Source: Actinomycetes bacterium (GTDB lineage Bacteria > Actinomycetota > Coriobacteriia > Coriobacteriales > JAEZZM01). Taken from it: 64,000 nt of DNA. The number at the start of each line of letters is the position of its first letter. The stretch's first letter is position 1. The translations under genes and the position numbers were made by a program. Shown in pieces: positions 1 to 7,497 of this stretch. The notes beneath the pieces are model-generated. The model worked only from the letters and a program-made list of their open reading frames with translations. It was not told the DNA's origin and searched no databases. The stretch is taken from contig JAEZZM010000041.1 of NCBI GenBank assembly GCA_023418575.1, positions 1-64,000 of the forward strand, in the 5' to 3' direction.

Positions 1-10
1 CTAGGCTTTC

Positions 11-535
11 CTAAGCTTCCATTTCTACAAGCTTTTGGCTCTTGGTATATGTTCTGGTTCCCATCTCAGCATCAAGACTATATAGACCCTGAGGAGTATC
101 GCCAAATAAATCATAGCGATCAAGCGCAGTGGTAGAATTATCCTCTTCTTCTACCTGCTCATCAATAAACCAGTCAAGTAAGGATACAGACTTATAGTCT
201 TTAACCTCACGAGCAACTGTTGAAATCTTTTCAATGCTAGCAGTAATATAGCGCTCATGCTGCAAGGTTTGCTCAAGAATATCACGCACATCCTTAAACT
301 CACACTTGGGCTTATCCATCTTAGGGATAACAGGATTTCCTCCAGCAGTTAAAAGATAGTGATACAAGATTCTAAAGTGATCAAGCTCTTCTTGATATTG
401 AGTATAGTAATACTTGAAATAACCAGTTAGGCCTTTCTCAGAAAACCATGTGGCCATAGCAAGATACAGATGAGCAGAATAATTTTCTTTTTCTAGCTGC
501 TCATTTATTAGGCTTTCAACCTCTTTTTTAACCAT
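11..535 (-). CDS. ftnA: Non-haem ferritin (FtnA type)
   Basis: Iron-storage ferritin of 174 residues, the usual size, expected to form a 24-subunit cytosolic cage that oxidises Fe(II) and stores ferric mineral. The ferroxidase ligands fall at the same numbers as in E. coli FtnA: Glu17, Tyr24, Glu50, His53, Glu94, Gln127 and Glu130. The start codon has a good ribosome site (AAGGGAG) seven bases upstream. A TATAAT-like -10 lies at 596-601 with a DtxR/IdeR-like TTAGGCTAA core between it and the gene, so iron control is plausible. The C-terminal tail after residue 145 is longer than in E. coli and its role is unknown. The family call is very secure. Confidence 0.95.
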   Translation of the reverse strand: MVKKEVESLINEQLEKENYSAHLYLAMATWFSEKGLTGYFKYYYTQYQEELDHFRILYHYLLTAGGNPVIPKMDKPKCEFKDVRDILEQTLQHERYITASIEKISTVAREVKDYKSVSLLDWFIDEQVEEEDNSTTALDRYDLFGDTPQGLYSLDAEMGTRTYTKSQKLVEMEA

Positions 536-554
536 GTTCTCTCCCTTACTAGTT

Positions 555-601
555 TTAGCCTAATGCTAAATCCAAGTTGTAAAAATATATGAGAGATTAT
601 A
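555..601 (-). promoter_or_regulatory. Ferritin promoter with DtxR/IdeR-like core
   Basis: Read on the minus strand, a TATAAT -10 (596-601) sits about 18 bases after a weak TGTCAA -35. Downstream of the expected transcription start lies TTAGGCTAA (555-563), a perfect palindrome identical to the centre of the DtxR/IdeR iron-box consensus. The outer arms of the box match poorly, so this is a candidate only. Confidence 0.4.
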
Positions 602-746
602 CCCATGTTCTAAGAGTTTTTGACAGTTGTATAGGCTATCAACTGACCTAGAGAAGCGCAAACAAATGGACTATCAAAAATCAGCTACACAAGAAGATCG
701 GCTACACAAAGAGATCAGCTGCAAAGGAAGATACGAAAGTCTAATG

Positions 747-1757
747 TTAACTTAAGCGCTCTACAAAAAAATCAGCCATAGACAGGAAGAGCTCTTTTTC
801 CTCTGCGCCAAGATCAATATTTACAAGTTGTTCTTTTGCGCGCTTAGTAAGGTCTAAAGCATAGCTATGTGCAAAGTCCAAGGATCCACTTGCCCTCATA
901 ATCTCTACGGCAGCTTCCTTATCGGCATCTTCATGAGTTTTACTTGCCAAGAGCTCTTTAAGTTTAGACGCCTCATTAGAATGCTCAAGTGCATGAACTA
1001 CCATTAAGGTGCGTTTGCCTTCAGTTATGTCAGATCTAAAATCTTTTTTAACTGATTCTTCTTTTCCAATAAGGTTAAGTAAATCATCTTGAATCTGAAA
1101 AGCCAGGCCACTTAACATGCCAAAGGATCTAAGGCTTTCCACCTGTTCGAGACTTCCTCCGCCAATTAGAGCGCCAAGGGCCAAGGGAACCGCCCCGCTG
1201 TAAAAAGCGGTTTTATGTTTGATCATAACAAGATAATCTTCAATACTAATATCAAAGCGCCCGTCACGCGCCCAACCCAAATCGAGGGCCTGACCTTCTA
1301 TGGTGCGCTCGGTCATGTCGATAAGTTCAGTGACCACTTTGACTTTGAGGCTATCGTCTAAAAGAGGATCTCGCAATACTGAACCATTTACTAACGAGAG
1401 GGCAAGATCTCCAGCATTTATCGCCAAACCCAATCCCTGAGTTATATGCATGCAAGGCTCGCCTCGACGCAGCAAGGACTCATCAGCAATATCATCATGG
1501 ATAAGAGCGGCAGAATGAAAATGCTCTATGGCTGCCGCGGTAGATAAGGCGCGCTTTGGGTCTCCACCCACAGCCTTACAAGCCATTAGGCAAATTAGAG
1601 GTCTATGGCGCTTGCCAGCATTCTTTGAATAGCTTTTAAGCGGTCCATACAGATACTGTTCCATATCCTTATGGCTTGCATGATCAAAGTAGCCCAAGAG
1701 ATAGGTATCCATATCATGGGCATGCTGGGTTAAATACGCTTCAAATAAGTTTGCCAT
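747..1757 (-). CDS. Polyprenyl (E)-prenyl diphosphate synthase
   Basis: Trans-isoprenyl diphosphate synthase of 336 residues that condenses isopentenyl diphosphate onto an allylic diphosphate; the product could be a menaquinone side chain or a longer polyprenyl. The first Asp-rich motif (DDIAD, residues 88-92) is followed by the conserved RRGEP. The second is QDDLLN near 223-228, where the last Asp of the usual DDxxD is Asn. The reading frame extends upstream to 1820, but I chose the ATG at 1757 because GAGGAG lies 10-12 bases before it and family homology begins there. It stands alone between ftnA and lutC. Chain length cannot be read from sequence. Confidence 0.88.
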   Translation of the reverse strand: MANLFEAYLTQHAHDMDTYLLGYFDHASHKDMEQYLYGPLKSYSKNAGKRHRPLICLMACKAVGGDPKRALSTAAAIEHFHSAALIHDDIADESLLRRGEPCMHITQGLGLAINAGDLALSLVNGSVLRDPLLDDSLKVKVVTELIDMTERTIEGQALDLGWARDGRFDISIEDYLVMIKHKTAFYSGAVPLALGALIGGGSLEQVESLRSFGMLSGLAFQIQDDLLNLIGKEESVKKDFRSDITEGKRTLMVVHALEHSNEASKLKELLASKTHEDADKEAAVEIMRASGSLDFAHSYALDLTKRAKEQLVNIDLGAEEKELFLSMADFFVERLS

Positions 1758-1853
1758 TAAGCCTAAAAGCTCCTCTGTGGTTATACACAAGCATATACAA
1801 TCATACACAAGTACAAACAAGCATTATTCTTAGTAGTTAGATGATAACAAATA

Positions 1854-1894
1854 AACGGTGCTAAGCGAGACTTAATAGCTTACTTAGCACCGTT
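1854..1894 (-). terminator. Terminator after lutC
   Basis: Twelve-base perfect inverted repeat (AACGGTGCTAAG, 1854-1865, with its complement at 1883-1894). On the minus strand it is followed by TTTATTTG, so it can end the lutABC transcript. Confidence 0.8.
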
Positions 1895-1934
1895 AAATAA
1901 AAATATTTTTGTCTAGCTCTAAGAGCCTTACAAC

Positions 1935-2642
1935 TTAGTCCTCTTGAACAGGAGCGTTCTTTACCACAATAACACGTAAGAAACGTGGACCATGAACACC
2001 GCGAACACGCACCATCTCAATATCTGCTGTTGCAGAAGGACCTGCTGACCAAGTATAGGTGCGCTCAGGATGCTTGCACATAAGAGCCACTGCTTCTGGA
2101 ACAGTATGGAAGACGCGCTGAGCATTTACCACAATGTAGTGATAGTCAGGTAAGAGCGTACAGGTCTTGCGTCCCTGATCTGGCTGGTTATTAAGAATAA
2201 TGGCACCAGTGAGCGCAATTCCTGCCAAAGAAGAGGTAACCACTGCGTTGGTGGCATTTAAATCTTGCTTGCTAACACGTTGACCAGGACCATCTACTGT
2301 CATTGTGCAAGCAGAAGATACGGCCTCTTTCCAGCTCTCTTGCAAACCATGAGGAACAACAGCGGTTTCTATGCCGTCATCTTGAAGCATCTTGCTAAGA
2401 GTCTTTTCAATAGCCTGTGGATCCTCTGCAAGATCAACTTCTACATATAAAGCATCATAGTCTTCAAGACAGTCTTTAAACATCTCTAAAACCTGAGGTG
2501 AACCAGCTGGTTCACCACTTTGGCGATACGTACGCTCCGGTTTAAGAGCAGCCTTTCCTTCACCAGGGGTAATGCCCTGATCGGCCAGCACTCCGCGCAG
2601 CTTAGTAAGGATTTCGTTACGAGCAGCACTTGTATCGATCAT
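1935..2642 (-). CDS. lutC: Lactate utilisation protein C (LUD domain)
   Basis: LUD-domain protein of 235 residues, the third subunit of the LutABC L-lactate dehydrogenase complex that oxidises lactate to pyruvate. It contains no cysteine cluster, as expected for LutC. The LUD core is recognisable in the stretch from the VVTSSLAGIALTGAI region (about residues 135-150) to the His/Pro-rich segment that follows. Its ATG overlaps the lutB stop by one base (TAATG), showing translational coupling. It is the last gene of the minus-strand order lutA-lutB-lutC. Confidence 0.9.
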   Translation of the reverse strand: MIDTSAARNEILTKLRGVLADQGITPGEGKAALKPERTYRQSGEPAGSPQVLEMFKDCLEDYDALYVEVDLAEDPQAIEKTLSKMLQDDGIETAVVPHGLQESWKEAVSSACTMTVDGPGQRVSKQDLNATNAVVTSSLAGIALTGAIILNNQPDQGRKTCTLLPDYHYIVVNAQRVFHTVPEAVALMCKHPERTYTWSAGPSATADIEMVRVRGVHGPRFLRVIVVKNAPVQED

Positions 2643-4234
2643 TAGTTTTGCCCTCCTTGCTTGTGCTCTTTGTACCAGGCTCTAAAATTCTTCTTTGGTG
2701 GAGCAGGAATATCTCGTTGATCAGTCCATCCAGAAACCGCATTAAAAGGCAGCTTCTTTACGCGGCCATCTTTAGCAAGCATACGCAGCATTTTTGCCTT
2801 TGAACCAAAGAAATTTAGCTTTGATCCGCTTGACATGATGGGCACGGTGTACTTCATACCAAGAGAGTAAGCGTCAGTGTGATGACCTCTGTTGTGCTCG
2901 GTAATCTTGTGACGCAGGTCAACTAAGATCTCAGGGAGGTTAATATGCATAGGGCAAGCCTCATAGCATGCCTGGCAAAGTGAGCACGCATACGGCATGG
3001 TATTAACGGGGCGATCATGGTCAAAGTCATTTACCAAATGAGGAGTAATGCAAGAACCAATAGGTCCTGGATATACAGAGCCATAGGCATGACCACCAAC
3101 TACGTGATAAACGGGGCATGCATTAATGCAGGCACCGCATCTAATGCAGTGGAGCGCCTGGCGGGCAATAGTATCATTTAAGATATTGCTTCTGCCATTA
3201 TCAAGCAGGATGAGATGGAACTCTTTGGGTCCGTCATCCTCTTCAACACCAGACCAAACACTGGTATAGGGATTCATGCGCTCACCAGTTGCAGAACGAC
3301 CTAAAAGCTGTCCTACAATACTTACGTCTTCCATAGTAGGAACGATCTTTTCAATACCTACAATAGAAACCAAAACCTCAGGTACAGTGGTGCACATTCT
3401 ACCATTACCCTCTGACTCGAAGATAATGAGTGAACCGCTGTCTGCAATCATCATATTTGCACCAGAGAAGGCGCCTTTGCAGTTGAGGAATTTTTCACGA
3501 AGGTGGCGACGTGCAACGCCAGCAAGCTCTTCTGGCTCATCGGACAATACCTCAGGAGCAGAAGGTACACGCTGACTAAAGAGGTTGCGCACCTCAGTTC
3601 TATTTCTATGGAGTGCAGGTACAACAATGTGCGAAGGCATGTCATCTGCAAGCTGTACGATAAGCTCTGCAAGATCTGTCTCCCAGGCCTTAATTCCCTC
3701 TTTTTCAAGATTCTCATTAAAGCCAATTTCCTGGCTAACCATAGACTTCACTTTAACAATCTCATCAATATTATGAGATTTGTAAATTTCAGCAGCTATC
3801 TTACAAGCTTCTTTGCCATCACGCGCCCAGTGAACATGTCCACCCCGCTTTTTAACATTTTCTTCCATTTGTACGAGAAGATCGGGTAAATTGTCGCCAA
3901 CATAGCGCTTCATGGCTTCGCCGCTCATTCTAAGCTGCTGCCAATCAGGAAGCTCAGCGGCACGCATATTTCTCTTAGTTACGATGGTATTGGTAGCACG
4001 TTCAACGTTTTCACGAACCTGCTTATTCTTGATCATGCGCTTAGCAGCTTTAGGGAAGGGCTCTCCCCACTCAAGAGGATTTTCTGGCACAGGCATTGAA
4101 GGTGCCCATGAACCTGCTGCTACCTCTGGAGTAATGATGCCGTCTTTAAGCTTTTGCTCCATGATCTCATCAATACGCTTTTGCTTTTCAACAGGATCTT
4201 GAATATGCATAGGAGAGATTTGTTCTTGTGACAT
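2642..4234 (-). CDS. lutB: Lactate utilisation Fe-S protein B
   Basis: LUD-domain iron-sulphur protein of 530 residues, somewhat longer than B. subtilis LutB (about 475). Residues about 70-340 form the LUD domain. Two ferredoxin-type 4Fe-4S motifs follow: CIRCGACINACP near residue 363 and CSLCQACYEACP near 415. The C-terminal Trp/Lys-rich tail is typical of LutB. Within the Lut complex it would move electrons from lactate oxidation to LutA. It starts four bases after the lutA stop and overlaps lutC by one base, so the three genes are one operon. Extra length at the N-terminus (about 50 residues) is not explained. Confidence 0.93.
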   Translation of the reverse strand: MSQEQISPMHIQDPVEKQKRIDEIMEQKLKDGIITPEVAAGSWAPSMPVPENPLEWGEPFPKAAKRMIKNKQVRENVERATNTIVTKRNMRAAELPDWQQLRMSGEAMKRYVGDNLPDLLVQMEENVKKRGGHVHWARDGKEACKIAAEIYKSHNIDEIVKVKSMVSQEIGFNENLEKEGIKAWETDLAELIVQLADDMPSHIVVPALHRNRTEVRNLFSQRVPSAPEVLSDEPEELAGVARRHLREKFLNCKGAFSGANMMIADSGSLIIFESEGNGRMCTTVPEVLVSIVGIEKIVPTMEDVSIVGQLLGRSATGERMNPYTSVWSGVEEDDGPKEFHLILLDNGRSNILNDTIARQALHCIRCGACINACPVYHVVGGHAYGSVYPGPIGSCITPHLVNDFDHDRPVNTMPYACSLCQACYEACPMHINLPEILVDLRHKITEHNRGHHTDAYSLGMKYTVPIMSSGSKLNFFGSKAKMLRMLAKDGRVKKLPFNAVSGWTDQRDIPAPPKKNFRAWYKEHKQGGQN

Positions 4235-4238
4235 TTGT

Positions 4239-5057
4239 CTATCTCCTCTCGCTTGTATCTACTGCACCAGGGCCACCCAGCTTAGTAAATGCTTGATCCA
4301 TTACAAAAGGCTTTTCTTTAGTGCATGCCAAGATTTCAACAATATGCATGCAGCGTACTGGTAGCTCTTCACGGGTAACACCACCGGTAATATTCATCAG
4401 ACATGAATAATCAGGGGTGCAAACTACCTCAGCACCACTCTCTCGAATGTTGTGCAACTTAGCTCTAAGCATTTCACCGGAAACATCACTGTTCTTCATT
4501 GAGAAGGTACCGCCAAAGCCGCAGCATTCCTCTTTTTTGGGCAGTTCACAATACTCAATACCCTCAACAGCCTTCAAAAGCTTGTAAGGACGCCCCCCAA
4601 TATGTGATACACGATGTGAGTGGCAAGAAGGATGATAGGTAACCTTATAAGGGAAGTAAGCTCCCACATCCTCTTTTTTAAGAACATCAACCAAGAAGGT
4701 AGTGATTTCAAAGGTCTTCTCGTTAATGCGCTCGAGCTTATCGGCAAGATCGTTGTAACCCAGCTCACGAGCCACAGGAACACCCTGATGACTTAAAGAC
4801 CCTGAGCATGAACCAGAGGGGCATACAATGTAGTCCCACTCGCCGGTTAAAACAGGCTCAAAGGTTTTAACATGGTTTTCCAACAGGGGAATGGCCTCTG
4901 GATAAAAGCCGGTGTTGATGTGCATCTGACCACAGCAACCTTGCTTCTCTGGGAAGTCTACTTCAATTCCCAGACGTTCTAAGAGCTCAACGCTTGCCTG
5001 TCCTGCCTGTGGAAACATGGCATCCACCAGACAGGTTACAAATAAAGCAACCTTCAC
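4239..5057 (-). CDS. lutA: Lactate utilisation protein A (CCG domain)
   Basis: Cysteine-rich (CCG-domain) protein of 272 residues, first gene of the lutABC operon. Two CCG motifs are present, CCGQM near residue 40 and CCGFGG near 177, the signature of LutA, GlpC and heterodisulfide reductase subunits. The frame is open to 5081, but the family begins with the hydrophobic KVALFVTCLVD stretch. A GTG at 5057 preceded by GGAGAGAAG fits best, so I use it as start. No lutR or lactate permease gene is adjacent; control must come from the 600-bp region shared with the formate dehydrogenase genes. Confidence 0.92.
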   Translation of the reverse strand: MKVALFVTCLVDAMFPQAGQASVELLERLGIEVDFPEKQGCCGQMHINTGFYPEAIPLLENHVKTFEPVLTGEWDYIVCPSGSCSGSLSHQGVPVARELGYNDLADKLERINEKTFEITTFLVDVLKKEDVGAYFPYKVTYHPSCHSHRVSHIGGRPYKLLKAVEGIEYCELPKKEECCGFGGTFSMKNSDVSGEMLRAKLHNIRESGAEVVCTPDYSCLMNITGGVTREELPVRCMHIVEILACTKEKPFVMDQAFTKLGGPGAVDTSERR

Positions 5058-5652
5058 CCTTCTCTCCTCTCTAGTCTGCAAGACTTATTATTCTCCCTGA
5101 AATTCTCCCTAGTATTCTTCAAAAATAAGAAATCAGAGCAGATCAATCAGAATTATTCTAACGGTAATTCCCATTCATAGAACGCGCTGTGTTCCTTTTT
5201 AAGAACATTTTTCCTTAAACGGTATGAATACTTAGTTTAGTGGAAAGCATAAAATCCTGTAAAATAACAGGGGTTTTAATCTAAATACTTGAGCCTAGGC
5301 ATTTATCAGCACATCTTTAAAAAAGCTCTAGGATATGAGCCAAATCACAATTCAAAATTTCTATAACAATTACTACACAGTTTGTTCGATTAGATCTTAG
5401 TTTAAGAACATAGAGTAACTGTTTTAATCATTTGAGGCCCTATTATTTGAGATCGGTATATTTAGAGGGCTTGGATACGTATACTAAACATAGGTAAGAA
5501 ATCGGGGTTTTCTTACCGCTTTTGGCCTAGTGACTACTAGTGACCGCAGCTGTAGCTAGGACCTTTTACCTGGCGTATTTTACCTACATATTTCAGGAAA
5601 CATGCTTGCACAAATGGGGATTGTGCTTTGATCTAAGGGGGAGGATGTGAGC
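5058..5652. promoter_or_regulatory. Divergent lut / fdh control region
   Basis: About 590 bp without a gene, unusually long for this window, between the lut operon (minus) and the formate dehydrogenase pair (plus). It is AT-rich and must hold both promoters. The clearest element is a nine-base perfect hairpin at 5493-5517. I find no clear FNR box and cannot fit a molybdenum-cofactor riboswitch by eye. Confidence 0.5.
5493..5517 (+). promoter_or_regulatory. Hairpin in the fdh leader
   Basis: GGTAAGAAA (5493-5501) pairs perfectly with TTTCTTACC (5509-5517) around a seven-base loop TCGGGGT. It is followed by GCTTTTGG, a weak T-run. It lies about 135 bases before the start codon of the fusion flavoprotein and could be an attenuator, a protein-binding site or the end of a small transcript. 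Confidence 0.4.
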
Positions 5653-7497
5653 ATGGCAAAAGAGTCTATTAAGGGGCGCTCACGTGATGATGCGTCCGTC
5701 TTTTCTTACATCGAACGTTATAAGCAGCGAATTGAGACCATGCCTCCAGGCATATGTCCTTTAAATTTCCAGCTCAGTTTGCTTGAAGCTGGTGCTCTTC
5801 AAACCTGCGGTAAATGCGTTCCTTGCAGAGATGGTTTACCTCAACTAGCTAAGATGCTCAGACGCGTAGTTGAGTGCGACCCTGCACTTGATGAAAGCTA
5901 TCTTGAAGAAATGCGCACTCTGGCTCAGATGATCTGTGATTTTTCTGACTGTGCCATTGGTTATGAAGCAGCTCAGGTCTTCTTAGAAGGTATGGATAGC
6001 TTTGCCGATGAGTACGCAGCGCATATTAAAACCAAGCGCTGTCAAGCTGGAGTAGGACAAAGTGTCCCCTGTGAGACCTTGTGTCCTGCCCACGTTGATG
6101 TGCCTTCATATATCACCTATGTAACCCAAGGAAAATATGCTGATGCGGTAAATACCGTGCGCAAGGATAATCCCTTCCCTACCGCCTGTGCCTACGTTTG
6201 CGAACACCCCTGTGAGGAGCGCTGCAGACGCGGGCTTATCGACGCCCCTATTAACATTAGAGGTATTAAAAAATTTGCGGTAGATAACGCCCCTGCTGAC
6301 AGCATTCCTTGTCCTCCAAGAAATCCTGCCACCGGTAAGCGCATAGCTATTGTGGGCTCTGGTCCTGCGGGTATGACCTGTGCATATTTTAGCGCCCTCA
6401 TGGGACATGAGGTTGATGTCTTTGAGCAGCGCAAACGCCTGGGTGGCATGCTGCGCTATGGTATTCCTGCTTATCGTTTTCCCAGAGCAAAGCTTGATGA
6501 GGATATTCAGGGCATTCTAAATGTTGGAGGCATACAGGTTCATACCGAGCACACTGTTGATATGGAAGAAATAAAACGCCTACATGATGAGTATGACGCT
6601 GTTTTTATCGGCATTGGAGCTCAAAAGGGAAAGCAGCTCAGAATTGATGGCGCAGATGCAACTGGAGTCCTCTCTGCAGTAGACTTCTTGGGTCAGCTGG
6701 GCGATGAAATCTATCCTGATTTAAGCAATAAACGCGTCATAGTAATTGGTGGTGGTAATGTTGCCATGGACTGTGCACGTACCGCTATCCGTCTTAATCC
6801 TGAATCTGTTTCTGTAGTTTATAGACGTAGAAAAGAAGATATGACCGCTTTGCCCATAGAAGTTGAAGGCGCTATTGCAGAAGGTGTTGAAATGCGCATG
6901 CTGCAGTCTCCAGTTTCTATAGAAACAGATGAAGAAGGCAAAGTAAAAGCTCTTATTACTCAGCCTCAAATGATCTCTAATGTTAAGGGTGGAAGACCTG
7001 CGCCAAAGGATGCCAAAAAGGAGCAAGAGCGCATTGAGGCAGATGTCATTTTGGTTGCCATTGGACAAGATATCCATTCAAAACCCTTTGAAGAATATGG
7101 CCTTGTGGCTGACAGAGGCTGCTTTAAGGTAGATGATTTCTTGCTTTCAGAAGGACAAGAGAAACTCTACAGTGGTGGAGACTGTCAAACGGGACCACTT
7201 ACGGTAATTAAGGCAGTAGCGGCCGGTAAGGTTGCTGCACGCAATATTGATGAATACCTGGGTTATCACCATAAAATTGATTATTTGGTAGATGTGCCCA
7301 GCCCACGATTAAATGATCGCACGCCAAAAGGGCGTGTAGAAATAGAAGAGCAACTTCCCTCTATTAGAAGACGCAACTTTGATGCAGTTGAGTTTGGCAT
7401 GAGTAGAGAAGAAGTTTTACAAGAATGTGGTCGTTGTCTACGTTGTGACCACTATGGAGCTGGCAGTATGGAGGGGGGACGTCAGCGTTATGCCTAA
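5653..7497 (+). CDS. NuoF-C-terminal / GltD fusion, NAD(P)H flavoprotein of formate dehydrogenase
   Basis: Flavoprotein of 614 residues with two parts. Residues about 25-115 match the C-terminal 4Fe-4S end of NuoF (CGKCVPCRDG near 52, with further Cys near 95 and 100) but lack the FMN/NADH-binding part. Residues about 130-600 are GltD-like: a Cys-rich N-terminal cluster region (CETLCPAHVDVP, CEHPCEERC), an FAD Rossmann motif (GSGPAGM) and an NADPH-type GGGNVAMDCART. It overlaps fdhF by eight bases, so the pair probably forms an NADP(H)-linked formate dehydrogenase. An in-frame GTG at 5647 is only three bases from the strong GGGGGAGGA site, so the ATG at 5653 is preferred. Confidence 0.85.
   Translation: MAKESIKGRSRDDASVFSYIERYKQRIETMPPGICPLNFQLSLLEAGALQTCGKCVPCRDGLPQLAKMLRRVVECDPALDESYLEEMRTLAQMICDFSDCAIGYEAAQVFLEGMDSFADEYAAHIKTKRCQAGVGQSVPCETLCPAHVDVPSYITYVTQGKYADAVNTVRKDNPFPTACAYVCEHPCEERCRRGLIDAPINIRGIKKFAVDNAPADSIPCPPRNPATGKRIAIVGSGPAGMTCAYFSALMGHEVDVFEQRKRLGGMLRYGIPAYRFPRAKLDEDIQGILNVGGIQVHTEHTVDMEEIKRLHDEYDAVFIGIGAQKGKQLRIDGADATGVLSAVDFLGQLGDEIYPDLSNKRVIVIGGGNVAMDCARTAIRLNPESVSVVYRRRKEDMTALPIEVEGAIAEGVEMRMLQSPVSIETDEEGKVKALITQPQMISNVKGGRPAPKDAKKEQERIEADVILVAIGQDIHSKPFEEYGLVADRGCFKVDDFLLSEGQEKLYSGGDCQTGPLTVIKAVAAGKVAARNIDEYLGYHHKIDYLVDVPSPRLNDRTPKGRVEIEEQLPSIRRRNFDAVEFGMSREEVLQECGRCLRCDHYGAGSMEGGRQRYA

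Noticed and set aside
5493..5517. Molybdenum-cofactor riboswitch before the formate dehydrogenase genes
   Set aside because: I could not fit the known multi-stem consensus by eye; only a single hairpin is clear. A covariance-model search would decide.
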